The translations under genes and the position numbers were made by a program. From a virus: DNA of 27,287 nt. How positions within the stretch are numbered: position 1 is the stretch's first letter; each line of letters begins with the position of its first letter. The stretch is from positions 1 through 27,287 of the IMG/VR virus record IMGVR_UViG_3300015168_000002; one strand, written 5' to 3'. The notes under the pieces were generated by a model. That model was not told the DNA's origin. It ran no database searches and was given only the letters and a program-made list of their open reading frames with translations. Shown piece by piece: positions 14,885-24,006 of the stretch.

Positions 14885-16828
14885 TTACTCCGTTTCAATG
14901 TATCCACCCGACGAAATTTCAATATTGCCATCGTGGCCGTCTTGATTGACGATAGTTATATGAGCATTGCCCGGAACTATTTCACGCGTTACGATAACAC
15001 CATCACGCATAACAAGTATACCGTTAGCCAGTGCTTTATTAAGACCTGCCGCATTTCCTGTAATATTATAAATACCAGTTTCTGCAAAAATGCTATCAGG
15101 GCTAGGAATTATAGTAGTATTTATATCAATACCCGTAAGACTATACGATCCTGAATCAACCGGTACAGAACGTGGGGATTGCATTAGTTTTGCATTAATA
15201 CCACCTAGCGTATAAACACCAGCATCAACACCAAAATGCGTTACTGCAAGCCCAAAGAGTACATTTTTACCAGAAAGAATATACGTTCCTGTATTAACAC
15301 TAAACACCGATTTAAGTAAATTACCTGAATTTACAAACGGCAACTTGTCTACGTCATAAACATCAGGTTTGACACTAAATTGTGCCTTTACTGAATATGT
15401 TTCACCTTGAATATTTGATAGCCCAAAACTACCATATACAAAAACGCACTCAAATCTTTTTAAATCAGTAGTTTCTAAAAATAGGTCACATTCGAATGAA
15501 TCACCACCTAGTGAAACAAATGTGCGATAGTATTCAGCAAGATAAGAATACATCGCAGCATCACACTGCCATGATACATCAACAACGCGATTTGTGTTTA
15601 ATAGATTGCGCCTGTAGTTGCCCACAGGACCGGGTTGGCTTGCAAGTCTATCTGAACCATCAGAAACGGCGTAATTAGCTTGATCCGGTGCGTATGGCAA
15701 TAGCGGTAAGCCTACTTTAAACGGCTGCGTTGGGGGCGTAAATGAATCACCTGTGAAGTCTACAGTATCTAACTTCATAGACCAATCATCTAATTTTCCG
15801 TGAAGATATGCTGCGTAGGCTCCGGGCCATCCACCACCAGCATAAGCTGCCCCCATTATTACGCATTGATTAGTGAAATCAGTTGCATAATATAGCCTAT
15901 GCGTTATATCTTCAGCTACTTTAACACCACCTACATAAGCACGGAAACTAGTTTCATCTTGAACTACCGCTATATGTGTAGCTGTACTTAATTCTATAAT
16001 TGTGGTATCAATAACTTTAAGACGTTGACCACCTTGATCAAATTCAGGTGCATCTAGAGAATCGCCAGAACCTATGCACGGATATAGCACTCTCAGTTGG
16101 CCATAAGGTAACGTAGTTACGTCAACACCAATTAGTATTTGCTGCGCGTCACCGCCAAATAATGTTCCGCCGCCACCGCTAACACCGGCTTGCATCAAGA
16201 ACAACGTATGAAATGAATCATAGTTATCTAACGTAACCCACCCTGAAATTTGAAAGTTTCTATTACCTAGAGTCAATATATCACGATTGTCAGAATATAT
16301 AATTGACGTTCCATCAAAAACTGCATCAGCAATACCAAACTTTGGCGATATGGTTTCGAAAGTTACGCCAGAATCTGTAAATATGAAGTTTCCAGCTTCA
16401 TCAAGAAAATTGTTATCAAACCTTAAGCCTAAAAGTAATGAACTTAGCAAAGGTTCGTCATCGCGCGGCGCAACTTCAAGCGTTACCTGAATCACCCAAT
16501 ACAGACCTACAGGCGTAGCTGTTTTTATCGTGTTAGGTAGAATTCGGCATAGATATTCGTCATAGCCTGAATCGCTGACAATCAAATCAAGCTTAAACTG
16601 AGGGCAATTTAAAGCAAGATTTTGCGTAAAGAAATCGCGAACCTTCTGAAAACGTTTTGGTTGTCCTGACCATTTAACAGTTATGAATCTGCCTGCACCT
16701 ATCTCATCAAGTCTAGTGCGCGGCATTCCACCATCAACATTAGCCGAAGCTAACGAGTTCTGATATTCAGTAACTGCATAGCCTGACTCATCAGGCTTTT
16801 CTAGCAACTTTTGAATAGGGTAAGTCAT
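14885..16828 (-). CDS. distal tail protein: duplicated domain flanking a LamG domain, plus 22-residue-type repeats
   Basis: 647 residues. Residues about 15-122 and 378-488 look like two copies of one beta domain: both begin with YAV, include a VxVxW-type strand, and end in V-[KT]-A/L-x-[FV]-[SE]-V-x-[PK]. Between them, residues 130-355 read as a laminin-G/ConA-like jelly roll, with [11 protein letters not shown], a [13 protein letters not shown] strand, [18 protein letters not shown] and GKLDDWSM. Residues 514-597 hold four copies of a G-x-Y-x-L-x-G repeat of 23-25 residues, related to the repeats of the 24714-27188 gene. The C-terminus [13 protein letters not shown] is short. It follows the tape measure with TAATG overlap, the place of distal tail or baseplate proteins. 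The LamG part probably binds carbohydrate (inference). Confidence 0.75.
   Translation of the reverse strand: MTYPIQKLLEKPDESGYAVTEYQNSLASANVDGGMPRTRLDEIGAGRFITVKWSGQPKRFQKVRDFFTQNLALNCPQFKLDLIVSDSGYDEYLCRILPNTIKTATPVGLYWVIQVTLEVAPRDDEPLLSSLLLGLRFDNNFLDEAGNFIFTDSGVTFETISPKFGIADAVFDGTSIIYSDNRDILTLGNRNFQISGWVTLDNYDSFHTLFLMQAGVSGGGGTLFGGDAQQILIGVDVTTLPYGQLRVLYPCIGSGDSLDAPEFDQGGQRLKVIDTTIIELSTATHIAVVQDETSFRAYVGGVKVAEDITHRLYYATDFTNQCVIMGAAYAGGGWPGAYAAYLHGKLDDWSMKLDTVDFTGDSFTPPTQPFKVGLPLLPYAPDQANYAVSDGSDRLASQPGPVGNYRRNLLNTNRVVDVSWQCDAAMYSYLAEYYRTFVSLGGDSFECDLFLETTDLKRFECVFVYGSFGLSNIQGETYSVKAQFSVKPDVYDVDKLPFVNSGNLLKSVFSVNTGTYILSGKNVLFGLAVTHFGVDAGVYTLGGINAKLMQSPRSVPVDSGSYSLTGIDINTTIIPSPDSIFAETGIYNITGNAAGLNKALANGILVMRDGVIVTREIVPGNAHITIVNQDGHDGNIEISSGGYIETE
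15038..15289 (-). repeat. four G-x-Y-x-L-x-G repeats in the distal tail protein
   Basis: The repeat starts are GTYILSG, GVYTLGG, GSYSLTG and GIYNITG, spaced 23, 23 and 25 residues. They are diverged copies of the unit that forms the 19-copy array at 24849-26102. Confidence 0.75.
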
Positions 16829-19800
16829 TAGCGTTGACGTTGTGCGCTTGTGTTACGAGCCACAGACTTACTCATATCACTATTAGGGTTGTTAAGTTCG
16901 CCAGATACTACACGACCTGCACTCCGTTGAACTTCGGCTTTAGCTTCATCACGAGCAATCAATCTAACTTCACCAGTGGTCATACCTTGGACAGATTGGA
17001 AGTTCACACCGCCCGAAGTATGGTCTTCAATGACAACTTTAGCAGCAGGAGAACTACCCGATGCGCCAGAATTCATTGCCTGCAAAGCACCTAGATTGTT
17101 TCGTGTGGCTTGCGCATTGACGACAAACTCTTGACCATGCACAACGCCCGCAATTTGGCTTGTACCAACATTACCTGTATATCCGCCTTGTTCAAAAGCA
17201 CCAAGGCTACTTAAAACGTCAGTAAGCGCATAAGTAGCGACAATACCCTCTGACGCTGGAATAGAGTTTGCACCGAACGAGGCCAACGAAACAGCAGCCG
17301 CTGCAGGAGCCCATGCAATCGCAGTAGTAGTAGCGGCTGCGACGCTAGCTGCAGTGGTGGCAGCAAGGGCTGTAGCAGCAATGGTTGTACCTAGCCCCGC
17401 ATTGACAACGTATTGAATACCGAGTTTGACCAAAGATGAAATAAGCGCAGACACACCTTGTCGCGCAACATCCAACAATGAGTCTTTCAAGCTTCCGCCG
17501 TAGACAATTGCTTTACCTATACTGTTTGCAAATCCATCTTCAAGCTGCGTAAAGAAATTGCCGAATGTCTCGGACAATCCAGCCATTGCGTTTTTGTAGC
17601 CAGCAACAATCTTACCGATAGCTCCAAGAGCAACATTTTCAAAGTTAGCAAACCCCGCACCTTTGTCCAACAGCAATTGGTTCATCTGTAAACCAATTTG
17701 AACAAATCCTTGTGCATACTGATTTTGACTTATTGCGCCTTTCGCATATGCCGAATTAAGCGCGTTAAGTTGTGTCACCAAGTTTTCAGCTTGACCCTGA
17801 TTTGCTGCGACAAGCCTGTCATATTCAGACTGGTATTGATTGCGTTTTTGAAGTGCTAGATTTTCACGTTCAACCGTAGCCGCTTGGTCACTAGAAAGTG
17901 ATTTACCTTGCGGCGCAAGTGTCGCATTTATTTGCTGAACAGCTTGGCGTGCAGCACGTTCCTTAACGCCCAAATTAGCATCAAGCAAATCGTTCTGATC
18001 CTTCAAAGTTCTGTTGAACTGGAAAAGCGGATCAGTCGCAGCGCTATACGCAAAATTCAGCGCGCGTTGTGCTTGCGCAGCTTGCTCTGCTGTAATCGTG
18101 TAATTTTTTACAAGATTCGTAATTGCTTCTTCGCCATCATTTAAAGTCCGCAGCGGTGCAGCCACGTTCGCATAAATACTTTCTTGTGCAGCTTCTACAC
18201 GTTTGGCAACCGCAATTTGGTCAAGCAAAATCGTTATTCGGTTCTTTTCTTCATCGTCCAAAGCTTGAAGCGGTGCAAGCCTCCCGTCTTTAGTGTGGGT
18301 AGCTAGCTTGTCGTCAATCTCTTGCAGCTTTTGAGCGGCTTCGCGGGCACCGTTCAATTGATCAACAGCAACCAATTGCTTTTCAAGTGCTGCTGTTTGC
18401 TTCGCTAGAATTGCTTCGCGGTTTTCGTCAGGTGTTGCAGCAGTTTTTGGCGGTGCATACTTGCGGCGGATTGACGCTTCAATTGCGGCAGCATTGTCAA
18501 ACAAGGATGTTGCTTGCGGTGTGTTAGCTAGTCTCGGATCATCGGCTATTGTTTTCAAGTTCGTGCGGAACTTGGTTAGCTCATTGTTCATCTTTTCAAC
18601 ATTGCCGCGCGCACCATCATAAGCAGTTGATGCTTCTTTAAGCGCCAAATTAGCGGCAATGTCTTGCGCTCTTGCTTCAGAAGTTGCCTTAGCCTTATCA
18701 GACAACGCTTGTGCTTCAGCTTGAATACCATCAATCGTATTCTGTTGAGTATCAATGCCGCCTTGCAGCAAATTCGCAAGACCGTTACCACCAACGCTGC
18801 GCGCTGCATTTTGCAGTGTCTGTAAAATATTAAACTTGTTTACAGCCGCGTCTAGCTGTTGTTGTTGCGTTGGTGAGAAAACGTCAAGTGTTGCAAACTC
18901 TTTAAGCTTTGAACCAGCGTCGGAAATTTCAGTACCGAGCATGTGCCAGAACCCGGAAACTCCGGTGAGTGATTCGCGGGCCGTTCCGTTGAAATAGTCA
19001 AATAAGGCGCGCGAAATAAGTTCAACCTCTTTTGTCTTCTGACCTTGTTTATCCAGTTGATCCAACTGCGCCAACAAAGCAGGCTTTATAATGTCGGTAG
19101 TTCGCGCCAAGTTTTCCGCATAAGCTAAAGGCGATTTTGCAAGTTCATCAAAACTTTTGATAATCTTGTCTGACGATTCACTTGTGGAACGTTCTAGCCC
19201 AACTGTAGCCGTTGCGAGTTGTGAAACCTGTTCCTTAGTGAACTGACCACTAAGCGCTAACTGAGAAACTATATCTTTAGCGCTTGAAATACTAATGTCA
19301 TTTACATCAGCAACGTTCTTTGCTAAATCTTTCAAAGACGCAGCCGTCAAACCAGAAATAAATCCGGTAATAGACAATCCGTTTTGAAGTTTCTTGTTTG
19401 CATTGTCGGCAAGCCCCAACACAGCAGCAAGTGCAGCACCTGCCGCTGTCAAGATGGCAAGCACAGTACCCACAGGACCGAGGAACCCAACTAACGCAGA
19501 CAGCGCCGCGCCGACACCGTTAACGCGTTCGGCAAGCACCAACATTGAACCGGGAATACGGCTAAAGTTTCCGCTAATGGCTTCGTGACCAAGCACGATC
19601 AATTCTCGTGTTACACCGGCATTAGCTAGTGCCGCTTTATCAGCAGCAGCGGCGGTATCTTTTAAGCCTGCAGCGGCAGCATTTGCACCACCAGTTTTGC
19701 CAAGCGTATTTAATGCACTCATGTAGCTTGAATATCGCGTAGCAGCGCCCGCAGCGGCTGCGCCGTTCGCTGTCGTCGCGCGAGCTAGCCCGGCTTCAGC

Positions 19801-20304
19801 GTTGGTTGCCTGAGCCGCAGTGATGGAGATTGACTGCTGTTGCTTCGCAAGTGCCGCACCTGCCTGCGCAACGCCGTTTAACCGGGCTGCAACGTCCGCT
19901 TCAGTCTCACCGAAGGCATTGACCGCAGTAGCCGCTTGCGCGCTCGCCTGAGCCGTTTTGGTGGCTGCAGCAGCGGCTTTGAGTTGTGCAGCTTCGGACT
20001 GAAGGCTTGCCGTGGTCAACTTTTGCGCCGCAGTTTCGGCTGCGGTTTCAGCGGCAATCGCCTTATTCAGCGCTGTTTCTTGCGCCAAATAAGAAATGTT
20101 GTTTTTTGCTGTTTGTTTTTCAAGGTCAGATTGCGCTTTAGTCAACTTAGCGACTGATGAGCTGTCAATCTTGTCAAGCATAGCGTTAAGCTTATCAACG
20201 CTATTTGCGCCTTCAAGCGCAGCGGCTGCAATGTTTAACAGCTTATCGCGAACAGTAGTTGAAACTTTGTCGCGTACTTCAATGTCAATCGGTTCTGAAG
20301 ACAT
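16828..20304 (-). CDS. tape measure protein
   Basis: 1158 residues, the longest gene. Residues 1-230 are Ala/Gln/Lys-rich helical coiled coil. Around residue 229 starts AGVTRELIVLGHEAISGN, a conserved stretch of lambda H-type tape measure proteins, followed by RIPGSMLVLAERV. Hydrophobic segments lie at about 260-300 and 960-1014, suited to insertion into a host membrane at DNA entry. The C-terminal part FEQGGYTGNVG...GVVHGQEFVVNA is typical of the family. The protein sets tail length and is ejected ahead of the DNA. It is coupled to both neighbours by 1-nt TAATG overlaps. Confidence 0.95.
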   Translation of the reverse strand: MSSEPIDIEVRDKVSTTVRDKLLNIAAAALEGANSVDKLNAMLDKIDSSSVAKLTKAQSDLEKQTAKNNISYLAQETALNKAIAAETAAETAAQKLTTASLQSEAAQLKAAAAATKTAQASAQAATAVNAFGETEADVAARLNGVAQAGAALAKQQQSISITAAQATNAEAGLARATTANGAAAAGAATRYSSYMSALNTLGKTGGANAAAAGLKDTAAAADKAALANAGVTRELIVLGHEAISGNFSRIPGSMLVLAERVNGVGAALSALVGFLGPVGTVLAILTAAGAALAAVLGLADNANKKLQNGLSITGFISGLTAASLKDLAKNVADVNDISISSAKDIVSQLALSGQFTKEQVSQLATATVGLERSTSESSDKIIKSFDELAKSPLAYAENLARTTDIIKPALLAQLDQLDKQGQKTKEVELISRALFDYFNGTARESLTGVSGFWHMLGTEISDAGSKLKEFATLDVFSPTQQQQLDAAVNKFNILQTLQNAARSVGGNGLANLLQGGIDTQQNTIDGIQAEAQALSDKAKATSEARAQDIAANLALKEASTAYDGARGNVEKMNNELTKFRTNLKTIADDPRLANTPQATSLFDNAAAIEASIRRKYAPPKTAATPDENREAILAKQTAALEKQLVAVDQLNGAREAAQKLQEIDDKLATHTKDGRLAPLQALDDEEKNRITILLDQIAVAKRVEAAQESIYANVAAPLRTLNDGEEAITNLVKNYTITAEQAAQAQRALNFAYSAATDPLFQFNRTLKDQNDLLDANLGVKERAARQAVQQINATLAPQGKSLSSDQAATVERENLALQKRNQYQSEYDRLVAANQGQAENLVTQLNALNSAYAKGAISQNQYAQGFVQIGLQMNQLLLDKGAGFANFENVALGAIGKIVAGYKNAMAGLSETFGNFFTQLEDGFANSIGKAIVYGGSLKDSLLDVARQGVSALISSLVKLGIQYVVNAGLGTTIAATALAATTAASVAAATTTAIAWAPAAAAVSLASFGANSIPASEGIVATYALTDVLSSLGAFEQGGYTGNVGTSQIAGVVHGQEFVVNAQATRNNLGALQAMNSGASGSSPAAKVVIEDHTSGGVNFQSVQGMTTGEVRLIARDEAKAEVQRSAGRVVSGELNNPNSDMSKSVARNTSAQRQR

Positions 20305-20729
20305 TACAATCCCTGTTCTGCTATTTTGCGACCGATTAACTGCGCAGCTTCAACAAAGCCCGCCGGTGCTTGACTTGAATAGCCATCATTCAAACGACGG
20401 ATATACGGTAACTTATTTGAAATCCAAACACTCTGGCCCGGCTTCGCGGTCTTAGCTACAGCAATCGCAAATTCAAGTGCTTGGTCTGCGCTAACTTCGA
20501 ACGTTGAACCTTGCCTACCTTTGACAATTGCGGGCACTATGTGGGAACTGGCTACACCAAGCGTCACTTGCCAATTCGAAATGGCTTGTGAAGTGTCCAC
20601 AGGAGTTGCACGAACTAGATAACGCACAATTTCTGTAGCTACTTTTATTTTAAGTTGGTTAGCCTGCGCGTCAAAGCCAACATGCGACAAATCTGTTAGT
20701 CGGTTGGCAAGGTCGCGCAAGTCAGCCAT
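20304..20729 (-). CDS. HK97 gp10-like neck / tail completion protein
   Basis: 141 residues. The segment ATPVDTSQAISNWQVTLG followed by KPGQSVWISNKLPYIRRLND and APAGFVEAA is the recognisable core of HK97 gp10-like proteins, which sit at the head-tail interface or complete the tail. In most siphophages this gene lies between head closure and tail terminator genes; here it lies between the tail chaperones and the tape measure. It is coupled to the upstream and downstream genes by TAATG overlaps. A role in the neck is expected from the family but the location leaves room for a tail role. Confidence 0.8.
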   Translation of the reverse strand: MADLRDLANRLTDLSHVGFDAQANQLKIKVATEIVRYLVRATPVDTSQAISNWQVTLGVASSHIVPAIVKGRQGSTFEVSADQALEFAIAVAKTAKPGQSVWISNKLPYIRRLNDGYSSQAPAGFVEAAQLIGRKIAEQGL

Positions 20730-21061
20730 TACTTTGATTCCTGTTTTGTCCGAAGTCGCTTTAAATGCGCTCCGTCCATCTGTTCAATATAGAACGTTAG
20801 AAGTTCTGTTTGTTCATCGTCAAAATCAAATTCATATGCATATCTTCTAACTGCCGATGAAGGAATTCGAACTAACGAGAATGCATGCGAACGTTCAGAA
20901 TCTAAATCAAAAAAGGCTTGCAGATACAACTGCAAGCCTAGTTCTAATTCCGGCGCGTTTTGAATGTTCGTCGGCAGCGGCTTACGGGCTTGCACCGCTT
21001 GCCGCGCAATGTTCTGTTCTATCGGTGCAAGGTCAAGCAAATAGAACAGAACCTCGATTAG
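20729..21061 (-). CDS. tail assembly chaperone, T-like frame (reached by -1 frameshift)
   Basis: This frame is open from the slippery site at 21067-21061 to 20729 (110 codons). An alternative TTG start at 21040 would give 103 residues, with a distant GAGG 11 nt before it. Sequence such as PELELGLQLYLQAFFDL, then IPSSAVRRYAYEF and YIEQMDGAHLKRLR resembles the DUF1799-type tail chaperone domain (PE-x-x-x-G...AF-x-x-L...MD). It corresponds to the T part of lambda gpGT. The ribosome is expected to enter it from the upstream chaperone, giving a fusion of about 262 residues (21516 to 20729). Such fusions recruit tail tube subunits to the tape measure. Confidence 0.85.
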   Translation of the reverse strand, partial: LIEVLFYLLDLAPIEQNIARQAVQARKPLPTNIQNAPELELGLQLYLQAFFDLDSERSHAFSLVRIPSSAVRRYAYEFDFDDEQTELLTFYIEQMDGAHLKRLRTKQESK

Positions 21062-21067
21062 TTTTTT
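21011..21067 (-). other. programmed -1 ribosomal frameshift signal
   Basis: On the minus strand the heptamer A-AAA-AAC (21067-21061) is in the canonical X-XXY-YYZ register of the upstream chaperone (GCA AAA AAC TAA). After an 8-nt spacer, GTTCTGTTCTAT (21052-21041) pairs perfectly with ATAGAACAGAAC (21022-21011): a 12-bp stem with an 18-nt loop. A one-base slip leads directly into the T-like frame (CTA ATC GAG...). Heptamer, spacer length and hairpin together match known tail chaperone frameshift sites. Confidence 0.93.
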
Positions 21068-21516
21068 GCGCTTGCGTCTTCTTCACCTTCACGAAACAAC
21101 GTCAAATCTGCTGCGCGTTCTTGCAAGTCTGCGTAAAGTTCGGGAAGCCGCGTAAGAAGCTTTTTCGCGTTATCTTGGCTGTACTCGCAATACCCTGTGT
21201 CAGTTTCAACACCGCTCACGTCAGACAGCGGAATATTGCCCCATGACAGTAACGCACCTTCAACGAATGAAGCCATAAGCAGTTCGTCAGCACGTTGATT
21301 GTCAAGTGTCTTCAACCGAAGTTCTGCGCGGACAGGGCGCATATTGCGTTCCAACGCCTTTTGATAGCGTTGATTAGACTTGCCGCCAGTGCGAGCAATG
21401 ATGAAATAAGGTACTGTACCGTCATCATTTGCAGGCATTGAAACGGTAACGCCTTCGGTTTCTTTCTTGGAATCAGTCTTGTATATTTTGGTGAGTGACA
21501 TTTTAGTGGTTGCCAT
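21058..21516 (-). CDS. tail assembly chaperone, G-like frame
   Basis: 152 residues from ATG 21516 (MATTKMSL). An in-frame GTG at 21561 would add 15 residues but lies in the loop of a terminator-like hairpin. The protein has an N-terminal beta part (VTVSMPANDDGTVPYFIIART) and a helical C-terminal half ending EGEEDASAKN. Its stop is directly preceded by the slippery heptamer. Position between tail tube and tape measure, plus the frameshift into a DUF1799-like domain, identify it as the lambda G-like chaperone. The unshifted product should be the major one. Confidence 0.85.
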   Translation of the reverse strand: MATTKMSLTKIYKTDSKKETEGVTVSMPANDDGTVPYFIIARTGGKSNQRYQKALERNMRPVRAELRLKTLDNQRADELLMASFVEGALLSWGNIPLSDVSGVETDTGYCEYSQDNAKKLLTRLPELYADLQERAADLTLFREGEEDASAKN

Positions 21517-21542
21517 GTAAACGCGGCGTATCAAACCGCAGG

Positions 21543-21571
21543 AAAATAGCGCGACTATCACTGCCGCGCTA
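21543..21571 (-). terminator. terminator-like hairpin after the tail tube gene
   Basis: On the minus strand TAGCGCG (21571-21565) pairs with CGCGCTA (21553-21547), 11-nt loop, followed by TTTT (21546-21543). It begins 10 nt after the tail tube stop. The short U-tract suggests partial termination, which would keep the abundant tube protein above the chaperones and tape measure. Confidence 0.55.
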
Positions 21572-21580
21572 CCTGATACC

Positions 21581-23509
21581 TTATACCGGCATAGCTACAT
21601 TCGGCAGATACGGGAACCAATCCGAAAGCGCAGTAAAGCCGTGAATGTTTTGTGCGCCTGTCGCATTCAACGGAAGCTTAATTGCAGTATTCAATGCAAC
21701 AGCAAGACCTGACGTGTCAAGACCGAGCAACGGAGTGTCAAACACCATTCCGCCATTTGCGCGGGCTGCAATGAAGTTCAAACCAATGTCAGCATTAGCA
21801 CGAATTGCGGCCAATGCTTCAACAGTCGAAAACAGCGCAGTGACAGTGCCTGAAGATTCGAAGTTACCCACAGAAACGTCAATCGCGCCAAGAACACCAA
21901 GCGCCTTAACAGGAGCGGCGTTATTCTTAATGTCTAAATCTGCGCTTTCGACAAAGCCGAATAGGGCATCTTGATTCATTGCAGTTTCATCGTGAATTGC
22001 CATCTTCACACGGTACAAATCAAGCGCTGTGTTGAATGCAGTTTCACCCGGCGCCGCAACACGAGTACCTGTCTTGATGCCTTGCGTACCCGTGCGCGTA
22101 GTAGCATCAAGGGCGACAATGCTCAAATCAACATTCAGTTTGTCGCCTTCTGGAAAATTGACCTTCATTTCATTGGCAATACCACCTTCAAGGTATTCAG
22201 CCTGCACGCCAACGTCATCATGCCCGAGCGTGCGTTCGAAGTTATACGAACGCGTAACGATATCTGCGGACAACGGTTCGTTGCGAATCACAGTGCCGAA
22301 GAAAAGTTGAATCGTCTTGCTAGTGCCAGCATCGGTTTGCGGTGTCCAAGTCGTATCATCCAGCGTAAGTGAGGAATTGGTTACTGCGCTGACGCGAGCG
22401 TAACCCGGCCGATTGGTAGATGAAGTTTGAGTGAACGCGGTTGCTACATCGTCACCGCCAACAAAGACCCATTCGCCCGGAACAAAACCAAGGTCAAGGA
22501 AACTTGCAGCGCCAGTGCCACCGGTCAGCGTTGCAGCACTGAATGACGTATTCGTACCGGCTTCAGTCGTTGCAATGCTGTTAGAAGCTACACCGCCATT
22601 GATGGCGGTAAGCGTCACAACACCGGCGACTGACACGGCGGTAACTTGCGTATTTGCAAGAGTGCCAACGTTATATGAAGTTCCTGCGCCTGTAACAGCG
22701 TCGATTGCGGCTGCAAGATTGGCACCGGTAGCCGTGGCATCAGCGCCGATAAGCACTTGGTCAGTTGCACCAGTCAGTGCGGCAACAAGCGTATAGACCC
22801 GAGTACCGATAGTCACGGTATCTGCAGCAGTACCCGGTCCGCTGAAAGTCAGAACACCGGTTGCTTGTGCAACACCGGTCAACGCAAGCACAGCCGCAGC
22901 AGCGGTTGCAGTGATGCTCATAACGCCCGCAGCGAATTGGAAGCCGACAGCTTCAAGCTTTGCAGCAGCAGGCGGCGCAGCTTCATCCGTCAAGTTCGTT
23001 GCAACCATCGTTTTCGCAGCAACGTGACCGGTAGTTACGCGGTGCAAGCCATTATTCAGACCAAAGCCGGAAGCCTTAATCAAATGCCCAGTCAAGAATG
23101 CAACCAAACCTGATGCAGCGTTGAAACTATCGTCAGAAGTAGCAACACTAGTAATAGGGTGCTGCGTACCGTTGAACGGTTGCGTTGCGGGCTTCTGGCG
23201 GGCATTCGCGAAAAAGAAACCTTGCATCAAACGCGTCAGATTTGATTGCGTCAGGTCTTGATTCCAAGCACCTGATGCATCAAGACCAACAAGCGTGCCT
23301 TTCTTACGTTGGCGCGTTGCCGAAATCGGCTGACGTGCAACGGTAGTCTGTTTGCCACCGAAGTTCGAATACGAATTCGGTTCAAGACCGTACCAAGTTG
23401 GATCGAAACCATCAGCACCAAGTGTGGGCAGTTGCTTCAAGCAAACTTCTTCAGCAAACGCCAAACCTGTGACGTTCGAATCAATCTTATTTACGGTGCA
23501 AGTCGTCAT
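21581..23509 (-). CDS. major tail tube protein (Phage_tube_2-like) with inserted beta module
   Basis: 642 residues. SNVTGLAFAEE near the start, then ATRQRKKGTLVGLDASG, DLTQSNLTRLMQGFFFA and, later, GFVPGEWVFVGGD and VTRSYNFERTLGHDD are segments typical of phage tail tube proteins of the Phage_tube_2 type, usually nearer 350-500 residues. Residues about 205-335 are a Thr/Ala/Gly-rich module (GVLTFSG, DTVTIGTRVYTL, ANLAAAIDAV, NSIATTEAG). Modules of this kind recur inside various phage structural proteins, and this one accounts for much of the extra length. It would project from the tube surface (inference). A GGAAA ribosome binding site precedes the ATG, and a hairpin terminator follows the gene, as expected for a highly expressed virion protein. 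Confidence 0.88.
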   Translation of the reverse strand: MTTCTVNKIDSNVTGLAFAEEVCLKQLPTLGADGFDPTWYGLEPNSYSNFGGKQTTVARQPISATRQRKKGTLVGLDASGAWNQDLTQSNLTRLMQGFFFANARQKPATQPFNGTQHPITSVATSDDSFNAASGLVAFLTGHLIKASGFGLNNGLHRVTTGHVAAKTMVATNLTDEAAPPAAAKLEAVGFQFAAGVMSITATAAAAVLALTGVAQATGVLTFSGPGTAADTVTIGTRVYTLVAALTGATDQVLIGADATATGANLAAAIDAVTGAGTSYNVGTLANTQVTAVSVAGVVTLTAINGGVASNSIATTEAGTNTSFSAATLTGGTGAASFLDLGFVPGEWVFVGGDDVATAFTQTSSTNRPGYARVSAVTNSSLTLDDTTWTPQTDAGTSKTIQLFFGTVIRNEPLSADIVTRSYNFERTLGHDDVGVQAEYLEGGIANEMKVNFPEGDKLNVDLSIVALDATTRTGTQGIKTGTRVAAPGETAFNTALDLYRVKMAIHDETAMNQDALFGFVESADLDIKNNAAPVKALGVLGAIDVSVGNFESSGTVTALFSTVEALAAIRANADIGLNFIAARANGGMVFDTPLLGLDTSGLAVALNTAIKLPLNATGAQNIHGFTALSDWFPYLPNVAMPV

Positions 23510-23523
23510 GATGAAATTTCCTT

Positions 23524-24006
23524 TTAGCCTAGTTCGTCATATTCGAATTCGGCTATGACGTTAAGCCGATATTGATCGTTTTCAATCGGTAGATTGTTGT
23601 TGATTCTAGGATTGCGGAACCACACCGAATCATCACTAGAGTGCCCTTGTTGCCCTCGGAAGGCATTACGCGCGATTGTAGCCAAGTCAAGGGCCTTTCT
23701 CGCAACCTCTTTGTCAACCATAGGTGCGAAAAGCTGCAAAAAGGTCAAGCCTGAGGTTGTGTAGCGCTTTTGACCGTTCGCACCTTCACACGTTGATAGT
23801 GTCGATTGGGGCGAAGTGACGATATTGTGCGAAACGCGAATCCAATATTTTGATCCGTCAGGCTTTGCACGATTTTCTACACCTTCCCACAGGATGACAA
23901 GCGGCCCGAACGCCCCTAGCAAAGTGTCCACTGAAGTGTCAGTAAGCGCAGTAAAAATCTGCGCATTCATTACGTCTAAGGCTTCGCCGGGATTCAACGT
24001 AATCAT
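23524..24006 (-). CDS. tail terminator protein (gpU-like)
   Basis: 160 residues. Features fitting DUF4128/gpU-type tail terminators are the N-terminal helix (PGEALDVMNAQIFTALTD), the segment YWIRVSHNIVTSPQSTL, the central RYTTSGLTFLQLFAP, a long helix EVARKALDLATIARNAF and the C-terminal strand YRLNVIAEFEYDE. Terminators form a ring that caps the tail tube and joins it to the head. Location directly before the tail tube gene supports this. It overlaps the previous gene by ATGA. Confidence 0.8.
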   Translation of the reverse strand: MITLNPGEALDVMNAQIFTALTDTSVDTLLGAFGPLVILWEGVENRAKPDGSKYWIRVSHNIVTSPQSTLSTCEGANGQKRYTTSGLTFLQLFAPMVDKEVARKALDLATIARNAFRGQQGHSSDDSVWFRNPRINNNLPIENDQYRLNVIAEFEYDELG

